Shown here: piece by piece, positions 7,824 through 17,025 of the stretch
Numbering within the stretch: position 1 is the first letter of the stretch
How the letters are laid out: each line of letters begins with the position of its first letter
Assembly (NCBI GenBank): GCA_024277195.1
Contig: JAJRVS010000022.1
Location: 1-37,486 of the forward strand
Length of the DNA: 37,486 nt
Reading direction: 5' to 3'
Origin: Verrucomicrobiota bacterium
Lineage (GTDB): Bacteria; Verrucomicrobiota; Verrucomicrobiia; Verrucomicrobiales; DEV007
Program-made: the position numbers and the translations under genes
The notes under the pieces: generated by a model
What the model was told of the DNA's origin: nothing
Database searches by the model: none
The model's input: the letters and a program-made list of their open reading frames with translations, nothing else

Positions 7824-8636
7824 ATGTTAATCGATACCCACGCCCATCTGGCCAGCCAGCAATTGTGCGACGATCTTCCCGCAGTGATCAAGCGAGCTGA
7901 TGAAGCAGGGGTCACCCGCATCATCAGCATCGGCACCGATCTGGAGGACAGCCAGCAAAACATCAAAATTGCCGAGCAATTTGACCAGGTTTACGCCACT
8001 GTCGGCATCCACCCGACATCGGTTCACGAAATCACGGAGGACGACTGGCTACAGCAAATCCGAACCTGGCTCGAACATCCAAAAGTTCTCGCCATCGGAG
8101 AAATAGGACTCGACTATTTTCACCCTCCCCGGGACGGCTCGTCACCGACCGCCTGGCAGGAACTGCAAAAAAAGTTTTTTATCGCCCAACTAGATTTGGC
8201 AGCCGAGTTACAGCTCCCAGTCGTGATCCACCAACGGGATAAAAACGGTGAAAGTGAATGCCGCGACGACCTGCTCAAAGTCATCAGTGATTATCAAGGC
8301 CGGGTCCAAGCTGTCTTTCATTGTTTCATCGGCACCTTGCAACAAGCACAGCCGTTTCTAGACCAAGGGCATCTGGTCTCCTTCACCGGCATCGCCACCT
8401 TTTCCAGCGCCAAAGAATTGCAAAGCTGCACCGCGCAGATCCCACAGGGACAGTTTATGGTTGAAACCGACGCCCCTTATCTGTCCCCCACTCCTTTCCG
8501 AGGCAAACGCTGCGAACCTGCTTATACCCGCCACACAGCAGAACACATCGCTGCAGCAAGAGGTATTTCCCTGGAACAACTAGCCTCTTTTACCAGCCAA
8601 ACCGCAGAAAAATTCTTTGCTCTACCGGAAATATAA
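7824..8636 (+). CDS. TatD family metal-dependent hydrolase
   Basis: This 270-residue TIM-barrel metallohydrolase is of the TatD DNase type. Expected metal ligands are visible: the N-terminal HxH (His6, His8 in DTHAHL), Glu in IGEIGLDYF, His in VIHQRD, His in VFHCF and Asp in VETDAPYLSPTPFRGKRCEP. Relatives are 3'-5' exonucleases with roles in DNA repair and RNA turnover. The frame is open 33 bases further upstream, inside fabH, but the ATG at 7824 gives the canonical start MLIDTHAH. It is the last gene of the plsX-fabH-tatD run. I give no symbol because tatD, ycfH and yjjV paralogues cannot be told apart here. Confidence 0.93.
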   Translation: MLIDTHAHLASQQLCDDLPAVIKRADEAGVTRIISIGTDLEDSQQNIKIAEQFDQVYATVGIHPTSVHEITEDDWLQQIRTWLEHPKVLAIGEIGLDYFHPPRDGSSPTAWQELQKKFFIAQLDLAAELQLPVVIHQRDKNGESECRDDLLKVISDYQGRVQAVFHCFIGTLQQAQPFLDQGHLVSFTGIATFSSAKELQSCTAQIPQGQFMVETDAPYLSPTPFRGKRCEPAYTRHTAEHIAAARGISLEQLASFTSQTAEKFFALPEI

Positions 8637-8709
8637 AATATTGTTTGATAAATAGCTGGGCGCCACTACATTCTCCCCCCGCTTCCTTCAGTCTTCCCCC
8701 TATTTCATC

Positions 8710-8895
8710 ATGTTTTCCGTCCGTAACAGCTTTTTCCGTGAGAAAAAATTCTCATCCACCCTGTTTGGCGATACTCTCCGGCGCAGAGAAGGAGATACAC
8801 TAACAGACAACAACGCCTTGTTCATTGCCCACCAAATGCGCAAGCAGGAAGAGCAGCGCAAAAAGCGCAAATCCGGTAACCGCACCGAGCGTTAA
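8710..8895 (+). CDS. Small basic protein of unknown function
   Basis: The ORF encodes 61 residues, with a Phe/Arg-rich N-terminus and a C-terminal stretch of alternating basic and Gln/Glu residues (MRKQEEQRKKRKSGNR) likely to be a helix. Codon choice (many NNC codons, AAA/CGC) resembles neighbouring genes. The opposite strand is also open here (8700-8885) but encodes an implausible Leu/Arg-rich protein. No ribosome binding site is evident, and I recognise no family. It lies 73 bases after tatD and may be read through from it. It could bind nucleic acid, by composition alone. Confidence 0.5.
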   Translation: MFSVRNSFFREKKFSSTLFGDTLRRREGDTLTDNNALFIAHQMRKQEEQRKKRKSGNRTER

Positions 8896-8904
8896 AACCT
8901 GGAC

Positions 8905-8960
8905 GCTACCAAGCGATATCCAAACCTTCTTGGATCAAGCGCTACCCACAATCTGGTAGC
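8905..8960. other. Nested inverted repeat between convergent genes
   Basis: ATCCAA (8918-8923) pairs with TTGGAT (8930-8935) around a six-base loop. An outer GCTACC (8905-8910) pairs with GGTAGC (8955-8960), and a second GCTACC (8941-8946) offers an alternative pairing. The structure fills the spacer between two converging genes. It could act as a weak bidirectional terminator, though no T-tract is present. Confidence 0.3.
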
Positions 8961-8962
8961 TC

Positions 8963-10501
8963 TCACTCTGCCAGTTGCAGTTTCAAAGTCGGCGGCGCAG
9001 CACTGGGATGACGTTTGCTGGCAAAGGCGTGTACCAGTCCACTGCCGCGACGAATCTCCCCCGTCCGACGCACCACCAGAAAAGTAGCCAAACCATCACT
9101 CTTTTTTTCTTGCCGTAAAAAGTTCACCAAGGCATCCCCGTCCACCCCGACCTCTCCGCTATAAACCCCCTGGGGAATGAAAAAAGATCCCAATTCAATC
9201 GCCTCATCCAGATCAGCACTGCCACCGGTATGATTATTTGCCGGAGCATTCTGCCAAGTGATCTGATCACGTTGCCAAAGGTCATCGCGCACCCCATACA
9301 CCACAAACTCTGCATCCGGCACAAAAGAAGCATAACCAAAATTACTGGGTTCAACTGCCAACTTCAATTGCGCCCGTAACAGATCCCCGGAAGATAACAG
9401 GGCATCAAGATCAAAGCGCAGATAAACTTTTCTGGTATAACCAATGCCCGCATCAAACACCTCGGAATTTTTCACCAACAACAACTGCTCCGATGTGTGT
9501 ATATCAGAATCCGTGGCCTGGACATAAACATCTTCTCCCCGTCCATCAGCAGTGGTGATCACCACTTGCTTGCCCACCGCTGATGTATTCCCCACCAAAA
9601 TCCTGTCATCCCCCCCCACTAATTCGAGTGGAGCTCTCTCCATGGTTTCAAACATTTCACCACTCACCCGCGACCCGTTCCCCGTAATCAAGCGCTGCAC
9701 CTTGCCGCTATTTTTCTGCTCGACGTCCACAATCCCATCAAATACCACGACATTGGTTTGCCCATCCCGCTCCCCCACATGCACCCCGAACTCAGTGCCG
9801 TGATCCACCAGTTTGGCGCTATCCGTTTCTACCGTAAACCCCTGCGCGGGTTCAGGCACCTTTGCCACCACCGTGCCTCGATACAATCGACACAGCATCG
9901 GAGAAATCAGTTCAATATCGACCGGCGCCTCCAAAGTAAGCTCCACCCCGGAAACAAATTTCAATCGAGCCAAACCCTGCTGCAAACGTAAACGTCCAGC
10001 CTGCAATTGCGCCCCTTCCTCTGTTGGCAAAACCCCACCTTGCCAGGCGCAATTAGCGGATTTTACCAAGGTAGCCACAATCGGCTGTGAAGTTTTTTTC
10101 TCGGCAAAACCCCAGCCCAACAATACCCCTCCGACCAACACCGCTGCCGCCGCCGCAGCCATTTTACGCCAAGTCCATGGCCCTATCACCAGCTTCCCTT
10201 TTGCCCGTTCTATGCCCGCATCGTCGCCATGCCTTCCCGACAAATGCCCTTCCCCATTCTCCTCCTCCAAACCGGCAATCAAAGAATTAAGCGCAAGAGC
10301 CTCACTTTCCCCCGCGTGCTGCCAATACAAACCCGCGTGCTGATGCATGTATTCCACATAGAGCTTGCGCATCTGCCCATCAGTCACCACCAGCTCCTCC
10401 AGCCGTTTCAATTGTTCGCCATTCAGTTCCTCGCTAAGCGTTTTTTCACACAGTTCAAAAAGCTCCTCTTTCACCGCTGTTTTTTGCTCATCACTCATCA
10501 T
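8963..10501 (-). CDS. FecR-type anti-sigma regulator with C-terminal DNRLRE-like domain
   Basis: This 512-residue membrane protein probably holds the adjacent ECF sigma factor. Residues 1-110 are a helical cytoplasmic N-terminus (EELFELCEKTLSEELNGEQ, LYVEYMHQHAGLYW) like those of PVC anti-sigma proteins. One membrane helix lies near 112-130 (AAAAAAVLVGGVLLGW). A FecR domain follows, with CRLYRGTVVAKVPEPAQGF and VDHGTEFGVHV. From about residue 310 comes a beta-rich domain (RKVYLRFDLDALL, WQRDQITWQNAPA) resembling DNRLRE/CBM96 modules, which may bind polysaccharide outside. It overlaps the sigma gene by four bases (ATGA); a second ATG follows directly. This fits a cell-surface sensor of glycans, but the ligand is unknown. 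Confidence 0.85.
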   Translation of the reverse strand: MMSDEQKTAVKEELFELCEKTLSEELNGEQLKRLEELVVTDGQMRKLYVEYMHQHAGLYWQHAGESEALALNSLIAGLEEENGEGHLSGRHGDDAGIERAKGKLVIGPWTWRKMAAAAAAVLVGGVLLGWGFAEKKTSQPIVATLVKSANCAWQGGVLPTEEGAQLQAGRLRLQQGLARLKFVSGVELTLEAPVDIELISPMLCRLYRGTVVAKVPEPAQGFTVETDSAKLVDHGTEFGVHVGERDGQTNVVVFDGIVDVEQKNSGKVQRLITGNGSRVSGEMFETMERAPLELVGGDDRILVGNTSAVGKQVVITTADGRGEDVYVQATDSDIHTSEQLLLVKNSEVFDAGIGYTRKVYLRFDLDALLSSGDLLRAQLKLAVEPSNFGYASFVPDAEFVVYGVRDDLWQRDQITWQNAPANNHTGGSADLDEAIELGSFFIPQGVYSGEVGVDGDALVNFLRQEKKSDGLATFLVVRRTGEIRRGSGLVHAFASKRHPSAAPPTLKLQLAE

Positions 10502-11040
10502 ACCATTTCCCCATCCTCTAAATTTTTATCCAACTGCAAACTCACACAAGCATGCAACGACTTTCGAATTCGGCTCAGCACCCGATACACCGCCCCACTC
10601 GTTCTGCCCACCGCTTCCGCAATCGCTTCAATCGATTCCCCCCCTTCATAACGCAAATTGACAATGCGCTGATGCTCAGGATCCAACTTGGCCACACAAG
10701 ATGCCAGACTTTGATAACGAGCCTCCAAATGACTTTCATCATCTTTCAATTCTTCAGCCACCAGTTCAACAAAACGGTCACTGAAACAAAGTCGATCCCT
10801 TTGTTTGCGCTTGCGATAAGCCAATACTTGATAAAAAGCCACCTTCCTCGCCCACGCACCAAAATTAGTACCCAGTTTAAAATCCCCAAAATGCCGCCAC
10901 ATCACCACTTTAGCCTCCTGCAGAATATCATCCGCATCCGACGCCTGGGGAGCCATCGACATCACATACAAATACAATCCGCGCTCATGCTCGGACAACA
11001 AACGGATAAAAGCTTCAGTATCTGCGGAATCACGCACCAC
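10498..11040 (-). CDS. ECF-type RNA polymerase sigma factor
   Basis: The 180-residue protein has sigma-70 region 2 (FIRLLSEHERGLYLYVMS, then DADDILQEAKVVMWRHF, a typical core-binding helix) at about 10-75. Region 4 follows at about 115-165 (LDPEHQRIVNLRYEGGESIEAIAEAVGRTSGAVYRVLSRIRKSL in outline), a helix-turn-helix for the -35 element. It resembles the Rhodopirellula/Verrucomicrobium sigma subfamily. Two adjacent GTG codons are the possible starts; no ATG or strong ribosome binding site is present. It overlaps the FecR-type gene by four bases, so the pair is coupled. Target genes cannot be told, although the lipoprotein and permease on the other strand start 134 bases away. Confidence 0.93.
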   Translation of the reverse strand: MVRDSADTEAFIRLLSEHERGLYLYVMSMAPQASDADDILQEAKVVMWRHFGDFKLGTNFGAWARKVAFYQVLAYRKRKQRDRLCFSDRFVELVAEELKDDESHLEARYQSLASCVAKLDPEHQRIVNLRYEGGESIEAIAEAVGRTSGAVYRVLSRIRKSLHACVSLQLDKNLEDGEMV

Positions 11041-11173
11041 ACAAAAACAGGCTACTCACACTCTCTCCAACTATAAAGCCCGCATCACCTTTTTTGGACA
11101 GTAAAATCACAACTTCTCCCAATTTTGTTTCCCACAAGCCCGTCTTTCCTGTAGGCTACTGCTATAAAATCAC

Positions 11174-11662
11174 ATGAAGCACTTATCCTTATTTTTTCCC
11201 AACCCCTCTCAACTCGCCTGCATCGCGATCATTTCAATGCTCGCTCTATCGTCTTGCAAAACCACCGTCACCTCCAGTCCTAGTAATCTGGCTTCAACTT
11301 CAACGAAAAAAAAACGCCCACTGAAAAAAAGGGCTCAGAAACTTTTTCAAAAAAAACCTGGTGATGCCAGAGCCGACTTTCAAAAAGACCTGAAAGCCGG
11401 ACGTTTGAAACTCAAGCAACATGGAGCCCCTTCCGAGATCACCCCCTATTATAATCAAATTCTTAAAGATGACCTTGGGATCAAAACCGAAGTGATCGCG
11501 GACGGAGTCATCGGCACCGCCCTGCTACGCTACGCCAAAGAATACAACGCCTTGATGACGAGGGAAATCGAGCGCAAATACGGCCCTCGCATTCTCCAAA
11601 AAGCCTATTACCGTGCTCGGTTCATGGAACAACAAGTTCGCCAAGGCGGCAGGCAACTGTAA
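11174..11662 (+). CDS. Putative lipoprotein of unknown function
   Basis: A 162-residue protein with a lipoprotein signal: a hydrophobic core ending in LALSSC, so Cys28 should be lipidated. The mature part begins with a Ser/Thr and Lys-rich linker (about 29-60). A compact, mostly helical region of some 90 residues follows, rich in Arg, Lys and Tyr (ITPYYNQILKDDLGIK, YRARFMEQQVRQ). I recognise no domain. It is transcribed divergently from the ECF sigma gene. TATAAA lies only five bases before the ATG, so a leaderless or very short 5' end is possible. The permease begins 41 bases after its stop. Confidence 0.75.
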   Translation: MKHLSLFFPNPSQLACIAIISMLALSSCKTTVTSSPSNLASTSTKKKRPLKKRAQKLFQKKPGDARADFQKDLKAGRLKLKQHGAPSEITPYYNQILKDDLGIKTEVIADGVIGTALLRYAKEYNALMTREIERKYGPRILQKAYYRARFMEQQVRQGGRQL

Positions 11663-11703
11663 GCCCCCCCCCTTACTTACAAAGCAAGCACTACCCCGCT
11701 GCA

Positions 11704-13074
11704 ATGGTCGCCAGTCTCATCGTGCTAGTGGTTGCTCTGCCAGCTAGCGTTTATTTTATTTTTTCCAAGCGTCTGGCCCGGTCAAAAGACTGGGCCGCCA
11801 CCGTTACCCCACTGGCCTCCATCATCGGTAGCGGCTTTTTGGTCTGCGCCCCACTTTTAGCTGATGACATAGGTTATTATGCTGTTTTTGGCATGGCTGC
11901 CCTGCTGCTATTGGCCTACGCAATCGGCTCAGCCTTGCGCTTTAATATCCTCCATACTGAAAAACTATTACAAGAGCCCGTCTCATCCAGTGACAGGCCC
12001 CAAAGCACTCAAGCACAAAACCCATCTCAAAGTCCTGTAGAACCATCTACAAAAAAAACTTCAAACCACAGCCTCTTCATTGGCCATTCCTGGCGAGCCC
12101 GCCTGATTCCCCACCCTTTCTCCGATGGCTTACTTCGTAAAACAGAAACTCTTTCTCACGGGGTACTCATCATCGCCTACCTGATCTCGGTCACCTACTA
12201 CCTCCAGTTACTGGCAGTTTTTAGCCTCAGGGCATTCACCCCTAACCCCGATGAAACTCTAACCTCCATTATAACAACGGTTATCCTCGCAGGCATCACT
12301 GCCATTGGTTTCACCAAAGGGCTTGAAATGCTCGAACGAATCGAACATTACGTGGTCGGCTTGAAACTCGCTATGATCACCTCCTTGACTGCAGGTCTGC
12401 TCTGGCATAATGGCTGGTTAGCTTCCACTGGCGATTGGCATCTGCCCTCCATGCCCGAAGAACACCAACCTTGGCGAACTGTCCGGTTCCTGATGGGCAT
12501 GCTGATTGTCGTTCAAGGTTTCGAAACCTCCCTCTTTCTCGGTTCGCGCCATTCTCCTGAGCAACGCATACGGACCATGCGGCGCGCGCAGATTATCTCT
12601 GCCATTATCTATATAGCCTTCCTGACAAGCGCCACCGTTCTGTTTGACTCCATAGGCGACTCCTCGCCATCTGAAGTCACCGCCGTAATCGACATGGCTA
12701 AAATCGTCTCCCCGGTTCTTCCCATACTATTGATCGTGATGTCGCTGAGCAGTCAGTTTTCTGCAGCCGTAGCAGACGATGCCGGTTGCGGCGGGCTCAT
12801 CGAAACCATGAGCCGCAAAAAAATACCCTCGCGTTACGCTTATCTTTTCATCGGAGTATTGACCATCGCCCTGACCTGGGTCACCAACGTCACCGAAATC
12901 ATCAGTTTGGCGTCACGTGCTTTTGCCGTTTTTTACGCCCTGCAATGCCTGGTGGCAACCATCGCCGCCTACAAAGCCCACGCAGTCACCTACCGCAAAG
13001 TCCGTATCGCCTTTTACCTCCTACTATCGCTGATCTGCGCAGCGGTTGCCCTATTAGGGATTCCAGCAGAATAA
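11704..13074 (+). CDS. Multi-pass membrane permease, LeuT-fold/APC-like
   Basis: This 456-residue protein has about eleven or twelve hydrophobic helices and a polar loop at about 95-125. Features recalling the amino acid-polyamine-organocation superfamily are the early broken helix with ASIIGSGFLV, a middle segment with IAYLISVTYYLQLL, and the segment GFETSLFLGSRHSPEQRIRTMR, close to the conserved loop after helix 6 in APC proteins. No soluble domain is attached. Substrate is unknown. It follows the lipoprotein gene by 41 bases and precedes the large secreted protein by 116 bases. The APC assignment is by eye; a sodium-solute symporter is the main alternative. Confidence 0.65.
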   Translation: MVASLIVLVVALPASVYFIFSKRLARSKDWAATVTPLASIIGSGFLVCAPLLADDIGYYAVFGMAALLLLAYAIGSALRFNILHTEKLLQEPVSSSDRPQSTQAQNPSQSPVEPSTKKTSNHSLFIGHSWRARLIPHPFSDGLLRKTETLSHGVLIIAYLISVTYYLQLLAVFSLRAFTPNPDETLTSIITTVILAGITAIGFTKGLEMLERIEHYVVGLKLAMITSLTAGLLWHNGWLASTGDWHLPSMPEEHQPWRTVRFLMGMLIVVQGFETSLFLGSRHSPEQRIRTMRRAQIISAIIYIAFLTSATVLFDSIGDSSPSEVTAVIDMAKIVSPVLPILLIVMSLSSQFSAAVADDAGCGGLIETMSRKKIPSRYAYLFIGVLTIALTWVTNVTEIISLASRAFAVFYALQCLVATIAAYKAHAVTYRKVRIAFYLLLSLICAAVALLGIPAE

Positions 13075-13153
13075 AAGCGCCTATCTTACTAGCGTCATCG
13101 CGTATCCACTAAGCTTTCGTTTTTGTAACAATCTAAGCAAGCCATGTCATAGT

Positions 13154-13182
13154 TTGACAGAACAACCAAGACCCTTTTTAGT
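13154..13182 (+). promoter_or_regulatory. Candidate promoter for the 1003-residue secreted protein
   Basis: A perfect TTGACA at 13154-13159 and TTTAGT (four of six) at 13177-13182 are spaced by 17 bases. Transcription would start about at the ATG (13191), giving a leaderless or near-leaderless message, consistent with the lack of a Shine-Dalgarno here. Confidence 0.35.
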
Positions 13183-13190
13183 CACAACGC

Positions 13191-16100
13191 ATGAAAAAAT
13201 CCAATCCTCGCCCCTTTTTCCCCATTGTTAAAATAGGTTTTGCCTTCAGTTTGTTATTTGCCTTTGCCTGCAACAGTCAAGCCGAGCTGAGTTTCAAAAA
13301 AGACGACCACATCGTTCTCATTGGTAATACCCTGCCCGACCGCTTTCAACACGTTGGATGGCTGGAAACGCTGCTGCAAAATGCGAACCCCGATCTGCAA
13401 CTCGTCTTCCGCAACCAGGCCGTCTCCGGTGACACCGTGAGCAAAAGACCTCGCAGTAAAGGTTTCAAACCTGTCGATGACTACCTCGCTCACAGCAAAG
13501 CCGACATCATCTTCGCTTTTTTTGGTTACAACGAATCTTTTGCTGGAGACAAAGGAATCGATCAGTTCAAAAAAGACCTCGTCAGCATGCTGGAAAAATA
13601 CCGTGAGCTGAAACCCAACGGCAAGTCTGCCCCCCGCATCGTTCTATTCAGCCCGATTGCCCATGAAAACCTCAATAGCCCCAACCTGCCCGATGGCAAA
13701 TCCAATAACGAGCGTTTGGCCAAATACACGGCAGCGATCAAAGAGGTAGCCGCCCAACAGAAAGCCGGTTTTGTTGATCTGTTTACCAGCTCACAAACTC
13801 TCTATGCTGCAGCAAGAAAACCCCTCACCATCAACGGCATTCACCTCACCGAAGAAGGCAACCGCCAACTCGCTGAAGTCATTGCCAAACAGCTCACTGG
13901 AAAAACACTGGCCGCCACCGACAAGCTCGAAGCCCTGCGCCAGGGAGTGCTCGACAAAAACTGGCACTGGTTCAACCGCTTCCGCGCCACCGACGGCAAC
14001 GATGTCTGGGGCAGTCGCTCAACCCTTAAATTCTACAACGACCAAAGCAACGGCACCGTCCTGATGCACGAGCTCACCATGCTCGACGTCATGACCGCCA
14101 ACCGTGACGTTCGTGTGCATGCCCTCTCCCGAGGCAGTGATATCGCCGTAGTGGACAGCAATGTCCCCAAACCGGTTAAAGTAATCTCGAATATCGGTGG
14201 AGGAAGTAAAAGCTCCAATGCGATGAAAGAAGGTACCCTGAATTACCTCAGCGGCGAAGAAGGCGTCGCCAAGCTCAAAGTGCCCAAAAATTTCAAAGTC
14301 AATCTGTTTGCCGATGAAAAAATGTTTCCCGAATTGGCAAACCCAGTGCAAATGCAAGTCGATGGCAAAGGCCGCCTGTGGGTCGCCGCTTGGAACACCT
14401 ACCCCAAATGGGAACCAATGAAAAAAATGGATGACAGCATCCTCATTCTTAGCGACGAAGACCACGACGGTGTTGCTGACAAAATAACCACCTTCGCCAA
14501 TGTCCACAACCCGCTAGGTTTTGAATTCTGGAATGGAGGGATCCTGGTGACCCGCCAACCCGACATCCTTTTCTTGAAAGACACCGACGGCGATGACGTC
14601 GCCGATGTTAAAATCCGCTACCTCAACGGCATTGGCTCAGCTGACACCCATCACACCGCCAACAACCTGGTCATGGGGCCTGACGGTGCCATCTACTGGC
14701 AAAGTGGTATTTTCATGCACAATAACATCGAGCATCCCTGGGGCCCCTCGCTCAGCACCGGATCCTCGGCGACTTATCGCTTTGATCCACGCCAGTACAC
14801 CATCAGTCACCACGCCACCAATAGCCCCAACCCGCATGGCACCTCCTTCGATTACTGGGGTTACCACTACGCCAATGACGGCACCGGTGGTCGTGCCTAC
14901 CAAGTTCGCCCCGAGGGCAAAGGATTCAAAATGTTCCCGCTCTTGGACAAAGAAGTGCGTCCGGTCGCTGCCGATGAAGTTGTTTCCAGCCAGAACTTTC
15001 CCGACGAAATGCAAGGCGACTTCCTGATCTGTAATACCATCGGATTCCTCGGCATCAAACAATACAAACTCAATCTGGACGGCGGAGTCGAACGCAGCCG
15101 CACCGAAGGCAAGGGAGACAAAAAGAAAACGGTGAAATGGACAAGCCAACTCGGCGAAGTCTGGGGCACTCCTTCCGGCAGCGAGTTGATCACTCACAGC
15201 ATTGATCCCAAAACCGGAGAGAAAAAAGAAACCTCCAATATCGGTTTCCTGATCAGTGAAGACAAAAACTTCCGCCCCACCGACGCCGTCTTCGGCGAAG
15301 ATGGAGCCCTTTACGTTTCTGACTGGCAAAATGTCATCATCGGACATATGCAGCACAATATCCGCGACCCCAATCGCGATCACAAACACGGCCGTATTTA
15401 CCGCGTCGTTAATCAAGACAAACCGCTGCAAAAGCCTGTCAAAATCGATGGAGCTTCCCTGCCCGAATTGATGACCAATCTTGAACATCCGGTTAACGGA
15501 GTCCGTCACCGCACCCGGGTTGAACTCAGCGAACGTCCCAGCAAGGATGTGATCGAGGCATGCCAACAATGGATGAAAAAGTTCGACCCGAAAAAGAAAG
15601 CAGACGCACATCACTTGCTTGAAGCTCTGTGGGTGCACCAGCAACACAACGTGCGTAATACCAAGCTTCTCGGACAAGTGCTGGTTTCACCCGAACCCCA
15701 TGCCCGTGTCGCAGCGAACACCGTGCAGCACTACTGGTACAACGTAGATCTCACCAACACCTCAGGAGAGAAATTCGAGACCCACAAAGAGAGCAAGCTG
15801 CCCAAAGGCATCATCTCCGACAGCGCTGATCTCACCGTGGTGCAGATCAATACCGTGGTGGAAAAAATGCGTTACGACGTAAAAGAGTTCACCGTGAAGT
15901 CGGGCAAAAAGATCAAACTGACCTTCACCAATCCTGACTTCATGCCGCACAACCTGATGATCACTCTACCCAAGAGTGCTGAGGAAGTCGCGTTGGCAGC
16001 AATGGCCATGGGCGCTGAAGGCTTCACCAAAGGCTTCCACCCCGATAGCCCTAAAATCCTCTGGGCAACCAAGATGCTCGATAATGGACAGGATGCCGTA

Positions 16101-16202
16101 TTGGAATTCACCGCCCCGGACAAACCTGGCGACTACGAATTTGTCTGCACCTTCCCTGGTCACTACATGCTGATGCGCGGCATCATGAGGGTGGTGAAGT
16201 GA
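13191..16202 (+). CDS. Secreted SGNH-like / PVC beta-propeller / azurin-like cupredoxin fusion protein
   Basis: The 1003 residues form several domains behind a signal peptide (cleavage near residue 31). Residues ~38-235 are an SGNH hydrolase fold, but block I reads GNT (45-47) in place of GDS and Asn215 replaces the Asp of DxxH (His218 kept), so esterase activity is doubtful. Residues ~360-760 match the PVC membrane-bound dehydrogenase-like propeller (TIGR02604 type), with VGPDG-like repeats and [14 protein letters not shown] short HEAT-like helical part follows. The last ~110 residues are a cupredoxin: His920, Cys986, His991 and Met995 in [10 protein letters not shown] are spaced as in azurin, giving a type 1 copper site. 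No CxxCH haem motif is present. A role in periplasmic redox or carbohydrate oxidation is inferred. A strong terminator follows. Confidence 0.88.
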   Translation: MKKSNPRPFFPIVKIGFAFSLLFAFACNSQAELSFKKDDHIVLIGNTLPDRFQHVGWLETLLQNANPDLQLVFRNQAVSGDTVSKRPRSKGFKPVDDYLAHSKADIIFAFFGYNESFAGDKGIDQFKKDLVSMLEKYRELKPNGKSAPRIVLFSPIAHENLNSPNLPDGKSNNERLAKYTAAIKEVAAQQKAGFVDLFTSSQTLYAAARKPLTINGIHLTEEGNRQLAEVIAKQLTGKTLAATDKLEALRQGVLDKNWHWFNRFRATDGNDVWGSRSTLKFYNDQSNGTVLMHELTMLDVMTANRDVRVHALSRGSDIAVVDSNVPKPVKVISNIGGGSKSSNAMKEGTLNYLSGEEGVAKLKVPKNFKVNLFADEKMFPELANPVQMQVDGKGRLWVAAWNTYPKWEPMKKMDDSILILSDEDHDGVADKITTFANVHNPLGFEFWNGGILVTRQPDILFLKDTDGDDVADVKIRYLNGIGSADTHHTANNLVMGPDGAIYWQSGIFMHNNIEHPWGPSLSTGSSATYRFDPRQYTISHHATNSPNPHGTSFDYWGYHYANDGTGGRAYQVRPEGKGFKMFPLLDKEVRPVAADEVVSSQNFPDEMQGDFLICNTIGFLGIKQYKLNLDGGVERSRTEGKGDKKKTVKWTSQLGEVWGTPSGSELITHSIDPKTGEKKETSNIGFLISEDKNFRPTDAVFGEDGALYVSDWQNVIIGHMQHNIRDPNRDHKHGRIYRVVNQDKPLQKPVKIDGASLPELMTNLEHPVNGVRHRTRVELSERPSKDVIEACQQWMKKFDPKKKADAHHLLEALWVHQQHNVRNTKLLGQVLVSPEPHARVAANTVQHYWYNVDLTNTSGEKFETHKESKLPKGIISDSADLTVVQINTVVEKMRYDVKEFTVKSGKKIKLTFTNPDFMPHNLMITLPKSAEEVALAAMAMGAEGFTKGFHPDSPKILWATKMLDNGQDAVLEFTAPDKPGDYEFVCTFPGHYMLMRGIMRVVK

Positions 16203-16228
16203 TAATAAGGTTTGCTTCTTGATATTCA

Positions 16229-16269
16229 GAGAGACGTGAATTGACCGCAATCCGCGTCCCTCTTTTTTT
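16229..16269 (+). terminator. Strong Rho-independent terminator
   Basis: A 15-position stem (16229-16243 with 16248-16262) with two mismatches and one G-U closes on an ACCG loop, and is followed by seven T residues at 16263-16269. It lies 26 bases after the stop of the secreted fusion protein and isolates it from the ThuA remnant. Confidence 0.85.
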
Positions 16270-16382
16270 CTTAAAACGAAGCGCACCACTTCACCGCTCC
16301 CGGCCCAGAGAACTCCATTCCGACAGCCTCGCTGAAAGCCTCTTGCAGCCCTAGCTGACTGGCTTATGATTCTTTCAACCCC

Positions 16383-17016
16383 ATGAAAAAATCACTCCTC
16401 CTCATTGTTTCTGTTTGGCTATTATCCTTAATAGGCTCCCTTTGCCAAATACTCATACGACTATCCAAAAAAGGATTACCTTGGAGGTTTTGGACGTCAG
16501 GTCTTAGGCGAAACTTGGAACGGCCACCATGGCAAAAACAACCAACAAAGCACCCGACTTCCCATCATAGAAGAAAAATCCACCCACCCTATACTGCGTG
16601 GAGTCAAAGATATGTGGGTGCCGTCAGGAGGGTATTTCACCGCCCCCACCGAAGACTGCAAAATCCTAGCCATGGCACAACCCTTGAATGGCATGCAAGC
16701 CGATTCCAAAGTAGCGAGTGAACTGAAAGCCGCACCGGGCGCTTGGACCCGAACTTATCAAGGCAAAAATAAAACACACGGACGCACTTTTACCAGCACC
16801 TACGGTGCCTCCGATGATATTCTGAACGAGGGCTACCGCCGCATGCTGATCAACGCCTGCTTCTGGGCCTCCGGCTTGGAAGAAAAAATTCAAGTCAATG
16901 CCGACATCAGTTTGGTAGGCCCCTATCACCCCACCTGGCTCAACGCAGCCGATCCCCACTTCGCAAAACCGGAAACTCTCAGCAGTTGGGACAGCCCAAT
17001 TGGATCGTTAAAATAA
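16383..17016 (+). pseudogene. Broken ThuA-domain protein gene (deletion and frameshift)
   Basis: A signal peptide starts at 16383 (MKKSLLLIVSVWLLSLIGSLC) but its frame soon becomes nonsense. From about 16435 to 17016 the +1 frame is open and encodes a clear ThuA-like C-terminal region: DYLGGFGRQVLGETW, HPILRGVKDMWVP, GGYFTAPTEDCKILAMAQPLNGM, and GASDDILNEGYRRMLINACFW. Both the frameshift near 16432-16440 and the absence of roughly 130-150 residues of the ThuA (flavodoxin-like) N-terminal half show a decayed gene. The ATG at 16612 could express a 134-residue fragment, but without the core fold. ThuA proteins are typically secreted partners in PVC sugar breakdown, which fits the neighbouring propeller protein. 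I judge it non-functional. Confidence 0.78.
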
Positions 17017-17025
17017 CGAAAAAAC

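Noticed and set aside
14637-15677. A 346-codon open frame on the minus strand
   Set aside because: It is wholly antisense to the well-supported propeller protein and its residues are a mirror-strand shadow with no domain signs.
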